DNA of 64,000 nt, taken from NCBI GenBank assembly GCA_011390635.1, contig JAABSA010000001.1, positions 16,623 through 80,622 of the forward strand. The letters run 5' to 3'. The number at the start of each line of letters is the position of its first letter. The first letter of the stretch is position 1. The notes beneath the pieces are model-generated. The model did not search any database. It saw only the letters and a list, made by a program, of their open reading frames with translations, and was not told the DNA's origin. The position numbers and the translations under genes are program-made. This document shows positions 19,171 to 28,097 of the stretch, piece after piece. This DNA is from Desulfotignum sp. (lineage in GTDB: Bacteria > Desulfobacterota > Desulfobacteria > Desulfobacterales > Desulfobacteraceae).

Positions 19171-22100
19171 ATGCGCGATCCAAAAAGAAAGATTCCCTAT
19201 AACTACACCTCTGCCAATGATGATCAGGTTATCCGGCACCTTTTTGGATCAGATATACAGGATGCCATTGCCAGTCTTGACAACCAGAAGAATACCGGCA
19301 GATCCTCCAGGCTTTTGCACCGGTTCATGGGGGATCTGTTTATTATCCAGCGCAATCCGTTTTTATTCCAGGAGCTGCTGGAATATCCCGTGCAGCGTAA
19401 ACACTTGTTTTCAGAATGTGAAAATGATCTTGATATCATTGAAAAGGCAGCCCGTCACCCCGCGGTTTTCCAGGTGCTGTCCGCCTGCCGGAATGCCCTC
19501 AAAGCCCTGCGCCGAAAGATTCTTAGCCATTTCACCTTCCAGCAGAAAATTCTGGGCAGTTTGGCGCCTGTTATCGGAAAGGACAATATCTATTTTGATC
19601 CTTTCACCATTATGGCCCATGCCACCGATGCCACAGACTGGCGCAGGTTTCTGCCCATTGCGGTGCTCAGACCGGACAATGAATCCCAGGTGCCGCAGCT
19701 GGTGACCAGAATCCGTGATCTGGGTCTGCATATTATTCCCCGGGGAGCCGGTACAGGTCTGACCGGAGGGGCTACTCCCCTGACTGCCCATTGCGTCATG
19801 GTCAACACGGAAAAGCTCAATCGTATATCAGAAATTGTACCTGTCCGGACTCCGGGGATGCAAACCAACTATTCCATTCATCTGGAGGCCGGGGTTATTA
19901 CCCAGGACGCCAAGGATGCAGCAGCAAAAAACAACCTGATATTTGCCACTGACCCCACTTCTGCCTGGGCCTGCACCATCGGCGGCAATCTGTCGGAAAA
20001 TGCCGGCGGCAAAACTGCTGTCCTTTTCGGCACAGCCCTGGACAATGTGTTGTCCTACAATATTGTCATGGCTGACGGACATCTGTATACTGTGACGCGC
20101 AAACACCATCCCGGCAGAAAGATTCTTTCCACAGACCACGTCACCTTCGAGGTCACAGATGACCAGGGACACCTGGTGCAAATCATTGCACTGACCGGTG
20201 AAGAGATCCGTAAAAAAAATCTGGGAAAAGATGTCACCAACAAAACCCTTAACGGTCTTCCCGGTATCCAGAAAGAAGGATGTGACGGGATTATCACCTC
20301 TGCCCGGTTTATCCTTTACCCTGTATTTGCATATAAAAAAACCAGCTGTATAGAGTTTTTCGGCAATGACATGACCGAAGCGGGACAGGTCATCACCGCC
20401 ATTTCCAGGGCATTTTCCCGAAGTGATCCGGCCATAATGGCTCTGGAACATTTTGACGAGGAATATATCAAGGCGATCCGGTATAAAACCAAGCAGGCGA
20501 TGGGTACCAGGCTCAAGGCTGTGTTGCTTGTGGACATGGTATCCAATAACAAAGATACCCTGGACCAGGGCCTGAAAACCCTTGAGACCATTCTGGCACC
20601 CTATGAGAAAACCGGACTGTCCATTGCAAAAGATGACAAAGAAGCGGTACGTTTCTGGGAAGACCGCAAACGCTTAGGTGTCATTGCCGCCCACACCAAT
20701 GCTTTTAAACTAAATGAAGATATTGTGCTTCCCATGGATTCTCTGGCCGCATTTGTCAGTTTTGTGGACCAGATAAACATGGAAGAAAAAGCATGTAACC
20801 AGACAAAGATCATCCAGGATATTGTGGATTATCTGGATGGGGCCATTCCGCTGGCCGATCCCCAGTGGCTGGTGAAAAAAGTTGCCCTGGCCAAAGACCT
20901 GGCCTGGGCAACGAAAAAAAAACTGGCCATCGCTTCCAGGGATGCTCTGGAAGCCGGTATCCATGCCAAAAATTATTATGACCAGGTCTTCCAGAGCCTG
21001 CGGGGCTATACCCTGGTTCTGGAAAATCTGGAAAAAATTTACCAGAGTGCCCAATCCCGCCTCATTGTTATTGCCACCCACATGCATGCAGGAGACGGCA
21101 ATGTCCATGTGAACATCCCGGTTTTTTCCAATGACCGGGAAATGATGCAACGGGCTGCCATGACAGCGGACAAGGTCATGGAAAAAGCAAAAATTCTCAA
21201 GGGAGCTGTGTCTGGGGAGCATGGTATCGGGGTGACAAAATTCAAACACCTGGATCCTTCTGCCATAAAGGCTTTTGAACAATACCGGGACCGTATTGAT
21301 CCGGACAGGATCATGAACCCCAATAAATTATCTGAACCGGATATTATCAACAAGATATTCACTCCCTCCTTCAATCTGCTGGAGCTGGAAGCCAGAATAC
21401 TCAAACACGGCGATTTGTCCCATCTGGCCCACCATATTGCCAATTGTGTGCGCTGCGGCAAGTGTAAACCATTGTGCCCGGTGTTTTTCCCCGATAAGAA
21501 CATGTTTTTTCATCCCAGAAACAAGAACCTTGCCCTGGGATCACTGATTGAAGCGATGTTGTATATTACCCAGCGCACCCAGTCCACAGGGTTCAAGATT
21601 TTGAAAAATCTGGAACAGATTGCAGACCATTGCACCATCTGCCATCGGTGTTTTGTTAAATGCCCGGTGAGTATCGATTCAGGGAACATTTGCATTGAAG
21701 AGCGCAACATCCTTAAAACCATGGAGTTTACGCACACCCCTTTGTCCACCCGCATGACCCTGGCATATCTGTCTGAAAAGCGGCCATTGGCCAACCGCCT
21801 TATCAGACCGGCTCTTCTGGGGACGGGTACCTTTTTGCAGCGCAGTGCGGCAAGCGTTTTGTCACCCCTGGCCAGGAAAGATGCCTTTGCCCGGACCCGG
21901 GGGATGCAGCTGCTGCGCACCAGGATTGCCCGGCCTGATCCCTGCACCCTGCGGGCGGCGTTACCTGTAACCGGGAAAAACCAGGCACTGGTGCTGGAAC
22001 CCTTGGTATCACCAATCTCCACGGTATTTTATTTTCCCGGCTGCGGCAGTGAACGGGTTTTTTCCCGCATTTCCCTGGCTGCCATTCATCTTTTGCTGGG

Positions 22101-22755
22101 GCAGAACCACAGAATAATTCTGCCCCCGCCTTTTTTGTGCTGTGGATACCCTTTCAAGGTCAATGCCCGGATACGGCAATACCAGCAGATATTTTTAAAA
22201 AATATCATTGTTTTCACCCAGATCCGGGATATGTTCCATGACCTGACTTTTGATGCCTGTCTTGTATCCTGCGGTACATGTATGGAATCTTTGGTGCAGT
22301 TGGATGTGGAACAGATCTTTGACTGTGCTGTGACAGATATTTCAGAATATGTGCTGCAGCATTGGAATATATCTGTAGCATCACCCCAGTCTTATTTATA
22401 CCATGCCCCTTGTCATGATTCTTTGAAAAATGCGGCCCCCTGTCTGCTTGAAAAGCAAGGCATTCAGATAACACCCGTTCCCTTTTGCTGTTCTGAAGCC
22501 GGCACCATGGCCCTTTCCAGACCGGATATCAGCCATGCCATGCTGATGCGCAAACAAACGGCCCTGGCACCTGTACACAAGGGTGAAAAAACGAAAATAT
22601 TGACCAACTGCCCTTCCTGTCTCCAGGGTCTGGGCCGCCAGCCGAAGCTTATACCAGTCCATCTGGCAGAGGAACTGGCGGTGTTTATGGGAAAAACAAA
22701 GGGGCAGACCACGCTGAAAGAAAAGACAGGCTCCTGTGAAACAGTGACCTTCTGA
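19171..22755 (+). CDS. FAD/4Fe-4S dehydrogenase (DUF3683 type), probable D-2-hydroxyglutarate dehydrogenase
   Basis: The product has 1194 residues with domains in order: an N-terminal DUF3683-like segment (KIPYNYTS and NTGRSSRLLH, residues 7-50); an FAD-binding PCMH domain (RGAGTGLTGG, 191-200); an FAD-oxidase C-terminal domain (HMHAGDGNVH, about 636); two 4Fe-4S sites (CVRCGKCKPLCPV about 759, CTICHRCFVKCPV about 821); and two cysteine-rich CCG-type domains (CCGYPF about 990, CCSEAG about 1106). This is the architecture of D-lactate/glycolate and YdiJ-type D-2-hydroxyglutarate dehydrogenases that feed electrons to the respiratory chain. Its place 2 bp after serA favours D-2-hydroxyglutarate, which SerA can make as a by-product. 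D-lactate remains an alternative substrate. Confidence 0.85.
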   Translation: MRDPKRKIPYNYTSANDDQVIRHLFGSDIQDAIASLDNQKNTGRSSRLLHRFMGDLFIIQRNPFLFQELLEYPVQRKHLFSECENDLDIIEKAARHPAVFQVLSACRNALKALRRKILSHFTFQQKILGSLAPVIGKDNIYFDPFTIMAHATDATDWRRFLPIAVLRPDNESQVPQLVTRIRDLGLHIIPRGAGTGLTGGATPLTAHCVMVNTEKLNRISEIVPVRTPGMQTNYSIHLEAGVITQDAKDAAAKNNLIFATDPTSAWACTIGGNLSENAGGKTAVLFGTALDNVLSYNIVMADGHLYTVTRKHHPGRKILSTDHVTFEVTDDQGHLVQIIALTGEEIRKKNLGKDVTNKTLNGLPGIQKEGCDGIITSARFILYPVFAYKKTSCIEFFGNDMTEAGQVITAISRAFSRSDPAIMALEHFDEEYIKAIRYKTKQAMGTRLKAVLLVDMVSNNKDTLDQGLKTLETILAPYEKTGLSIAKDDKEAVRFWEDRKRLGVIAAHTNAFKLNEDIVLPMDSLAAFVSFVDQINMEEKACNQTKIIQDIVDYLDGAIPLADPQWLVKKVALAKDLAWATKKKLAIASRDALEAGIHAKNYYDQVFQSLRGYTLVLENLEKIYQSAQSRLIVIATHMHAGDGNVHVNIPVFSNDREMMQRAAMTADKVMEKAKILKGAVSGEHGIGVTKFKHLDPSAIKAFEQYRDRIDPDRIMNPNKLSEPDIINKIFTPSFNLLELEARILKHGDLSHLAHHIANCVRCGKCKPLCPVFFPDKNMFFHPRNKNLALGSLIEAMLYITQRTQSTGFKILKNLEQIADHCTICHRCFVKCPVSIDSGNICIEERNILKTMEFTHTPLSTRMTLAYLSEKRPLANRLIRPALLGTGTFLQRSAASVLSPLARKDAFARTRGMQLLRTRIARPDPCTLRAALPVTGKNQALVLEPLVSPISTVFYFPGCGSERVFSRISLAAIHLLLGQNHRIILPPPFLCCGYPFKVNARIRQYQQIFLKNIIVFTQIRDMFHDLTFDACLVSCGTCMESLVQLDVEQIFDCAVTDISEYVLQHWNISVASPQSYLYHAPCHDSLKNAAPCLLEKQGIQITPVPFCCSEAGTMALSRPDISHAMLMRKQTALAPVHKGEKTKILTNCPSCLQGLGRQPKLIPVHLAEELAVFMGKTKGQTTLKEKTGSCETVTF

Positions 22756-22757
22756 CC

Positions 22758-23468
22758 ATGAATCTGATACTGCTCACCCCTGGTGATTTCACCGGTTCAA
22801 AAAGGGTATGTCTTACAGACCGCCGCCATAACCATATCAGAAACGTTCTCCAGGCAGCACAAGGGGACCGGGTGGCCTGCGGCATTCTCAACGGTAATAT
22901 GGGATCTGCTTTCATCATCCACATTGATGATACCAGGGTGGATATGGATGTGATACTTGATCAGACACCACCTGCGCCATTGCCCTTAACCCTTGTTCTG
23001 GCACTGCCCCGGCCAAAGATGCTCAAACGTATTATCCAAAATGTTACTTCCCTCGGGGTCAAGGATATCTATCTGGTCAATTCCTGGCGGGTGGAAAAAA
23101 GTTTCTGGCAAAGTCCGGTCCTGGCGGATGAAACACTTTACGGATATAAAATGCTGGGGCTGGAACAGGCCAAAGACACAGCAATGCCCCGGATTCATAA
23201 AAAACGGTTTTTTGCCCGGTTTGTAAAAAATGAGTTGCCGGATATTGCCAAAAATTCCTGTTCCATCCTTGCCCACCCCAAAACAGTTCATCTGTGTCCT
23301 GCCGGGGTTGATCAGCCGGTTACCCTGGCAGTGGGACCGGAAGGCGGATGGATCGATCTGGAAGCAAAAACCTTTGAAGACACGGGATTTGTTTCATACC
23401 ATATCGGTGCGCGGATATTGACGGTGGAAACCGCCATAACCTGTTTAATATCGCGCTTGTACACATAA
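22758..23468 (+). CDS. rsmE: 16S rRNA m3U1498 methyltransferase RsmE
   Basis: The product has 236 residues. An N-terminal PUA-like part is followed by a SPOUT knot with the signatures TLVLALPRPKMLKRIIQ, LAVGPEGGWIDLE and GARILTVETA, all expected in RsmE. The enzyme methylates N3 of U1498 in the decoding region of the small subunit using S-adenosylmethionine. The start lies 2 bp after the dehydrogenase stop, so it sits at the end of the serine operon. The C-terminus is short (ends LISRLYT) but within the family range. Confidence 0.92.
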   Translation: MNLILLTPGDFTGSKRVCLTDRRHNHIRNVLQAAQGDRVACGILNGNMGSAFIIHIDDTRVDMDVILDQTPPAPLPLTLVLALPRPKMLKRIIQNVTSLGVKDIYLVNSWRVEKSFWQSPVLADETLYGYKMLGLEQAKDTAMPRIHKKRFFARFVKNELPDIAKNSCSILAHPKTVHLCPAGVDQPVTLAVGPEGGWIDLEAKTFEDTGFVSYHIGARILTVETAITCLISRLYT

Positions 23469-23494
23469 CTTATACAAGACAAACAAAGCAATGG

Positions 23495-23662
23495 ATGAAA
23501 ATGGATCAAAAAACAAAAAATGAACGGCAGCGAGCGTTTGACAGCCTGCCCCAAAGTATCAGAGAAAAATTGACCCCTGAAGAAAAAGCGTTGTTTTTAA
23601 CAGCAGAAGTCTGGCCGGAGACATTGTTTGAAAAACTGGATGAATTTCTCATCAAGGAGTAG
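23495..23662 (+). CDS. Small acidic protein, 55 residues, unknown function
   Basis: ATG 23495 opens a 55-codon frame (starts MKMDQKTKNERQ, ends LDEFLIKE). It is highly charged, with a Pro-bounded helix pair and no membrane segment. An overlapping ATG at 23491 stops after ten codons. It lies 26 bp after rsmE and ends 4 bp before the convergent ABC-F gene, filling the gap exactly. Coding bias is good. The ribosome site is weak. No family is recognised. Confidence 0.6.
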   Translation: MKMDQKTKNERQRAFDSLPQSIREKLTPEEKALFLTAEVWPETLFEKLDEFLIKE

Positions 23663-23666
23663 CGGT

Positions 23667-25490
23667 TTATTTGGCGGCATCTGCTTTTTTCTGCTCTAAG
23701 ATCTGCCAGCGGGTATAGAGTTCCTGTACTTGTTTTTCAGCCAATTCCAGTTGTTCACAGGCGTACATCATTTTTTTTACCTGTACTGCAAAGTCAGGGT
23801 TTTGAATTTCGGAATGTAATGCTTCCACCCGGGCTTCCGCCGCCAGAATTTTTTCTTCCATATGCTCCAGTTCATACTTGTCCTTAAAAGAAAAAACAGG
23901 TTTGGCAGGGGAAAGTTTTTTTACGTCGGGTTTGGATTCTGTCCGGGATGCCTGTTTTTCGGGCTGCTTCACAAGGGTTCTGGCCTTGAGTATCTGGTTG
24001 AAGTCTTTGTAAAATGCTGCATCCGAACCAGGATCCAGAAACAGGATCCTGTGGCAGACCCGGTCCATGAGATACCGGTCATGGGATACAATCACAACGG
24101 CGCCGGCAAACTCTTTGATACTTTGCTCCAGTACTTCCAGAGACAATATATCCAGGTCATTGGTGGGCTCGTCCAGCAACAGGACATCAGCAGGCTGCAG
24201 CATCAGGTTGGCCAGAATAATCCTTGCCTTTTCTCCGCCGGACAGGCGCTTGACCGGCATATCCAGCTGATCCGGCATGAACAGGAAACGTTTGGCCCAG
24301 GTAACCACATGAACGCTTTTTCCCAGGTAATTGACGGAGTCACCGCCCCCTGGATTCAGTGCATCCCGAAGCAGATCCTGGGGGTCCAGCCGGGATCTGT
24401 TCTGGTCAAACACGGCAATTTTCAAGCCTTCCGCCCATTTGACGGTTCCCTGGTCCGGTGGTATCGTTTTTTCCAGCAGGGACAAAAAAGTGGATTTGCC
24501 GGAGCCGTTTACGCCTACCACTCCCAGGCAGACACCGGGTCCCAGTTCAAAGGTGATGCCTGAAAAAAGGCGGGCTTTTTGGAATCCCTTGGTCAGGTTG
24601 TGCACCTGGATCAGTTTTCGGGTTTGTCTGCCGGTGGCACAAAAATCAATATCAACCCTGGCAATGTGCCGGTTTCTTTCCTTGAGGTCGTCCAGAGACT
24701 GGCGCAGCTTGTCAGCCTGGTCGATGCGGAACCGGGCCTTTGTTGTTCTGGCCTTGGCTCCCTGCCTGAGCCATTCATCTTCCCGCCGCATTTTGCTGGC
24801 CAAAGATGCTTGTTGTTTCTGCTGGGCTGCTAAAAATTTATGGCGTTCCTGTTCAAACACCTGGTAAGATCCCTGAATTTTGAAATATCCCTGCGCATAG
24901 AATTTTCCCATCTCCATTATACTGGTACACACATTTTCCAGAAAGGCCCTGTCATGGCTCACCAGAATATAGGAAAATGCAGCAGATACAAGCACCTGTT
25001 CCAGCCATAGAATACCGTCGATATCAAGGTGGTTGGTGGGTTCATCCAAGAGCAGAAGATCCGGTCCCATGCACAGAGAACGGGTGATGGCCAGCCTTTT
25101 TTTCCACCCTCCGGACAAGTGCCGTACAGGTATGTTTGTATCTGCAAACTTACCCTTTCCCATGGCCTGGTTAACCCTTCGGTGACGTTCCTTTTCGTCC
25201 ATGGAAAAAGAGGCCAGGCTTGTGTATAAGGTATCCTGAATGGTCTGGTCCGAATCGAGCTGGTCTTCCTGGGCAAGATATACAATGCGTATCCCTTTTT
25301 GAGCCGCAAGTTCACCACTGTCCGGCAGCATTTTTCCTGCGATAATCTTGAGCAGGGTGGATTTTCCACTGCCGTTGCTGCCGATAAGTCCTACACGTTC
25401 ACCTGTTTTAAAATCAAAACTCAGATCTGAAAAAAGGGTGTCGTCGCCAAAGGTTTTGGATATTTCAGTGGTGGTGAAAAGAACTGACAT
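23667..25490 (-). CDS. uup: ABC-F family ATPase, Uup-like
   Basis: The product has 607 residues with two ABC ATPase domains and no membrane segment. The first has GSNGSGKST, LSGGWKKRL and LLLDEPTNHLDI; the second has GVNGSGKST, LSGGEKARI and LLLDEPTNDLDI. A linker (PtIM-like) lies between, and a charged C-terminal coiled coil follows (about 520-600), as in Uup. ABC-F proteins act on ribosomes or, for Uup, are also linked to DNA branch-structure handling and transposon excision. It may be one of several ABC-F paralogues. Start ATG at 25490; the gene converges with the serine operon. Confidence 0.9.
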   Translation of the reverse strand: MSVLFTTTEISKTFGDDTLFSDLSFDFKTGERVGLIGSNGSGKSTLLKIIAGKMLPDSGELAAQKGIRIVYLAQEDQLDSDQTIQDTLYTSLASFSMDEKERHRRVNQAMGKGKFADTNIPVRHLSGGWKKRLAITRSLCMGPDLLLLDEPTNHLDIDGILWLEQVLVSAAFSYILVSHDRAFLENVCTSIMEMGKFYAQGYFKIQGSYQVFEQERHKFLAAQQKQQASLASKMRREDEWLRQGAKARTTKARFRIDQADKLRQSLDDLKERNRHIARVDIDFCATGRQTRKLIQVHNLTKGFQKARLFSGITFELGPGVCLGVVGVNGSGKSTFLSLLEKTIPPDQGTVKWAEGLKIAVFDQNRSRLDPQDLLRDALNPGGGDSVNYLGKSVHVVTWAKRFLFMPDQLDMPVKRLSGGEKARIILANLMLQPADVLLLDEPTNDLDILSLEVLEQSIKEFAGAVVIVSHDRYLMDRVCHRILFLDPGSDAAFYKDFNQILKARTLVKQPEKQASRTESKPDVKKLSPAKPVFSFKDKYELEHMEEKILAAEARVEALHSEIQNPDFAVQVKKMMYACEQLELAEKQVQELYTRWQILEQKKADAAK

Positions 25491-25527
25491 GAAGAAAACT
25501 ACCTGAAGTTAAAGGTTAAGCTGTTTT

Positions 25528-25743
25528 TTAAATCCGTTTGAACACCCGGATAATTTTAATAAAAAAAGTGACGGCCAGGGTGGTGCTTATGAGAAGGATA
25601 AAGCTGGCAGCAAAAAAAGTCATGATAAAGCTGAAGGGATCTTCAAGACCATAGGATGCCATGAGCAGATCAAGTCCGAAGACAAAGAAAAAAAGTGATA
25701 CCAGTATCAGCACTATCTGAAAAATCCACCAGGTATATTTCAT
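25528..25743 (-). CDS. Small two-pass membrane protein, unknown function
   Basis: The product has 71 residues from ATG 25743 (MKYTWWIFQ). An earlier in-frame start at 25821 would add 26 residues that look non-coding and overlap a palindrome. Two hydrophobic segments (about residues 6-27 and 37-60) are separated by a short polar loop (ASYGLEDPF) and followed by a basic tail. No family is recognised. It lies upstream of the ABC-F gene on the same strand, 37 bp away, and is divergent from the response regulator gene. Confidence 0.6.
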   Translation of the reverse strand: MKYTWWIFQIVLILVSLFFFVFGLDLLMASYGLEDPFSFIMTFFAASFILLISTTLAVTFFIKIIRVFKRI

Positions 25744-25820
25744 TAAACAGGTTCCATTTTTTTTCAATTGCATTAGGGGAAAATTGCAGGCAAGCGTACC
25801 GGTTTTACCAAAAAAAATCA

Positions 25821-25868
25821 AATCAATATTGATTATTCACAAGGGGTTCATATTATACTGTATAGTAT
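25821..25868 (+). promoter_or_regulatory. Candidate promoter and operator of the response-regulator operon
   Basis: A perfect 14-bp palindrome AATCAATATTGATT spans 25821-25834. Its right half is a -35 like hexamer TTGATT (25829-25834), followed after 16 bases by TATTAT (25851-25856). A second inverted repeat, ATACT/AGTAT (25855-25868), follows immediately. The response regulator ATG lies 65 bases beyond the -10. A repressor or autoregulator site overlapping the promoter is inference. Confidence 0.45.
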
Positions 25869-25920
25869 TCTGGTCGGTTGCGAAAGGGTGACCGTGATAA
25901 TTATCGGAGAGTGCAGGTTC

Positions 25921-26601
25921 ATGAGGGTTCTTCTGGTGGAAGATGATGAAAAAATTGCCCGGTTTGTGGAAAAAGGGCTCCAGGCTGCGGGCTTTGCCGT
26001 GGACACGGCAGTTACAGGACCACATGGGTATGAAAAAGCATGTGAAAAATGCTATGACACGTTGATCATTGACATCATGCTGCCGCAAATGGATGGATTT
26101 TCCCTGATCAATAATATTCGGACCGGCAAAAACAACACCCCCATCATCGTCCTGAGCGCCAGGGACCGTGTAGATGATCGTGTCAAGGGACTTGAGGCAG
26201 GAGCAGACGATTATCTGACCAAGCCCTTTGCATTTTCCGAGCTGCTCGCCAGAGTACAGGCCCTGATCAGAAGGGCCGGCAATGTGACGGATCCAGTGGT
26301 ACTCACCTATGAAGATCTGTCTTTGGATATTGTTAAACGTCAGGTCAAAAGAGGAAAGACGTTTATTGATCTGCAGCCTTTGGAATTTTCTCTGCTGGAA
26401 TATCTGCTGCGCAACCGGGAACGTGTGGTGTCCAAAACCATGATTATGGAACATGTATGGAATTATAATTTTGATCCCATGACCAATGTGGTGGAGGCGA
26501 GAATCTGCCGGTTACGTGATAAGATCGACAAAGATTACCCCATAAAGCTGATTCACACCGTGAGGGGGGCGGGCTACGTGCTAAGGACCCAGGATGCCTG
26601 A
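25921..26601 (+). CDS. OmpR-family response regulator
   Basis: The product has 226 residues from ATG 25921 with GGAG 11 bases upstream; a GTG at 25888 would add an unlikely leader. The receiver domain has the acidic pair (VEDDE), phospho-acceptor D51 (LIIDIMLPQMDG) and the conserved Lys in LTKPF. The C-terminal winged helix is typical of OmpR/PhoB (VVSKTMIMEHVW, then IHTVRGAGYVLR), closest in style to CusR/QseB regulators. It overlaps the histidine kinase gene by 8 bases, so it is co-translated with its partner. The htrA gene downstream is a plausible target. Confidence 0.93.
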   Translation: MRVLLVEDDEKIARFVEKGLQAAGFAVDTAVTGPHGYEKACEKCYDTLIIDIMLPQMDGFSLINNIRTGKNNTPIIVLSARDRVDDRVKGLEAGADDYLTKPFAFSELLARVQALIRRAGNVTDPVVLTYEDLSLDIVKRQVKRGKTFIDLQPLEFSLLEYLLRNRERVVSKTMIMEHVWNYNFDPMTNVVEARICRLRDKIDKDYPIKLIHTVRGAGYVLRTQDA

Positions 26602-27997
26602 TCTGTTCAGGACCATCAGTTTCCGCCTCACCCTCTGGTATACCGGCATTTTTTCCATATCCGCCTGTGTGGCATTTATACTGTTTTATTATCTGGCTGT
26701 TTCCACCCTTCAGGACCAGACCGATCAGGAACTTCTGGACAAAGCCGGTCAATTTGCTGCGGTTATCACACAAAACGGCCTGAGGGGGGCCAGCAGTCTT
26801 GCGGTTATCGAAGCCCAGGCGGCAGGGGAAAAACTGATATTTTTCCGGCTGCTTTATCCCAATGGTGAGGTGTTTGCATCTTCCCACATGTCCTATTGGA
26901 AGAATATCACAGTGGATCAGCAACTGCTTGATCGGCTGGTGGAAAAAAAGTCCCATGTGTTTGACACACGCATGGTGGCACAAACATATAAGGCACGCAT
27001 CCTGTATGCTTTTGTCGCGCACAACGTCATCTTGCAGACCGGGATTGCCATGGATTCCCAGTCCAAATTTCTTAATGCCTTCAAGCTGGTGTTTGCGGTG
27101 GCCATGGCTTTTATCATCGGATTTTCCGCTGTTTCAGGCTGGTTTCTGGTGCGCAAGGCATTGTTGCGGGTGGATACCATTACCCGCACGGCAAAAGCAA
27201 TTACAGGCACAAGCCTCCAGAAACGTGTGCCTGAAACCGGCAGCAAGGATGAACTGGATCACCTGGCCGCCACCTTTAACCAGATGCTGGACCGTATCCA
27301 GACCCTGGTGAACAGTATCAAGGAAATGGGAGATAATATGGCCCATGATCTGAAAAGCCCGGTCACCCGCATCAGGGGCGTTGCGGAAATGGGGTTGGTG
27401 CAGGGAGAAACCATGGATGACTTTCATGCCATGGCCGCCAACACCATTGAGGAATCAGACCGGCTTCTGGATATGATCAATACAATGCTGGTAATTTCAA
27501 AAACAGAGGCAGGAGAGGGTGAGTTTGTGTTTCAACAGGTGGATGTAACCCGGATGATCCAGGAGGCCTGTGACTTGTTCAAACCGGTTGCAGAGGACAA
27601 AAACATTTCATTTTTCTGCGGTGTGCAAGGCCGCTTCCTTGTAAAGGCTGATATTAAAATGCTCCAGCGTGCATTTTCCAATCTTTTGGACAATGCCCTC
27701 AAATATACCGGCAGCGGTGGTCAGGTGATGGTTCAGGCCCGGCAAAAATCCGGTGAAATCCTGGAGATTCAGGTGATTGACACAGGGCCTGGAATCGATC
27801 CGGATTTCCAGGAACGTATTTTTGAACGTTTTTTCCGCACTGAATCTTCCAGAAACAGTCCCGGCACCGGACTGGGGCTTCCGCTGGCCAGAACCATTGC
27901 ACAAGCCCATGGCGGAGATGTCAAAGTGGAAAGCGAACCCGGCAAAGGAGCCATCTTTACCCTTACATTGCCAAATTGTAATTTTCAGGTCATGTAA
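26594..27997 (+). CDS. Membrane sensor histidine kinase, partner of the preceding regulator
   Basis: The product has 467 residues. Transmembrane segments lie at about 14-36 and 157-180, flanking a periplasmic sensor of about 120 residues; a HAMP domain follows at about 180-235. The kinase core has the phospho-acceptor H251 in MAHDLKSPVTR, N-box NLLDNALKYT, G1 DTGPGI, F-box FERFFR and G2 GTGLGL. The layout matches CusS/heavy-metal type kinases, but the periplasmic part shows no His/Met cluster, so metal sensing is not supported. With htrA downstream, an envelope-stress sensor in the style of CpxA/CssS is more likely (inference). Confidence 0.93.
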   Translation: MPDLFRTISFRLTLWYTGIFSISACVAFILFYYLAVSTLQDQTDQELLDKAGQFAAVITQNGLRGASSLAVIEAQAAGEKLIFFRLLYPNGEVFASSHMSYWKNITVDQQLLDRLVEKKSHVFDTRMVAQTYKARILYAFVAHNVILQTGIAMDSQSKFLNAFKLVFAVAMAFIIGFSAVSGWFLVRKALLRVDTITRTAKAITGTSLQKRVPETGSKDELDHLAATFNQMLDRIQTLVNSIKEMGDNMAHDLKSPVTRIRGVAEMGLVQGETMDDFHAMAANTIEESDRLLDMINTMLVISKTEAGEGEFVFQQVDVTRMIQEACDLFKPVAEDKNISFFCGVQGRFLVKADIKMLQRAFSNLLDNALKYTGSGGQVMVQARQKSGEILEIQVIDTGPGIDPDFQERIFERFFRTESSRNSPGTGLGLPLARTIAQAHGGDVKVESEPGKGAIFTLTLPNCNFQVM

Positions 27998-28005
27998 AGG
28001 TCATG
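27988..28005 (+). promoter_or_regulatory. Direct repeat GGTCATG x2 upstream of htrA
   Basis: GGTCATG occurs at 27988-27994 and again at 27999-28005, an 11-bp period (one helical turn) expected for tandem OmpR-family subunits. The first copy includes the end of the kinase gene. A TTGACA hexamer follows at 28026-28031 before htrA, but no good -10 is seen at 16-18 bases. Regulation of htrA by the adjacent regulator is a hypothesis. Confidence 0.35.
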
Positions 28006-28097
28006 CGTATGTATTACAATGGCAATTGACAGGTTGAACAAAATTTATTGCAGTAATTTCAGGTACAATTTACAAACCCCGACAAGGAGGATTATCC

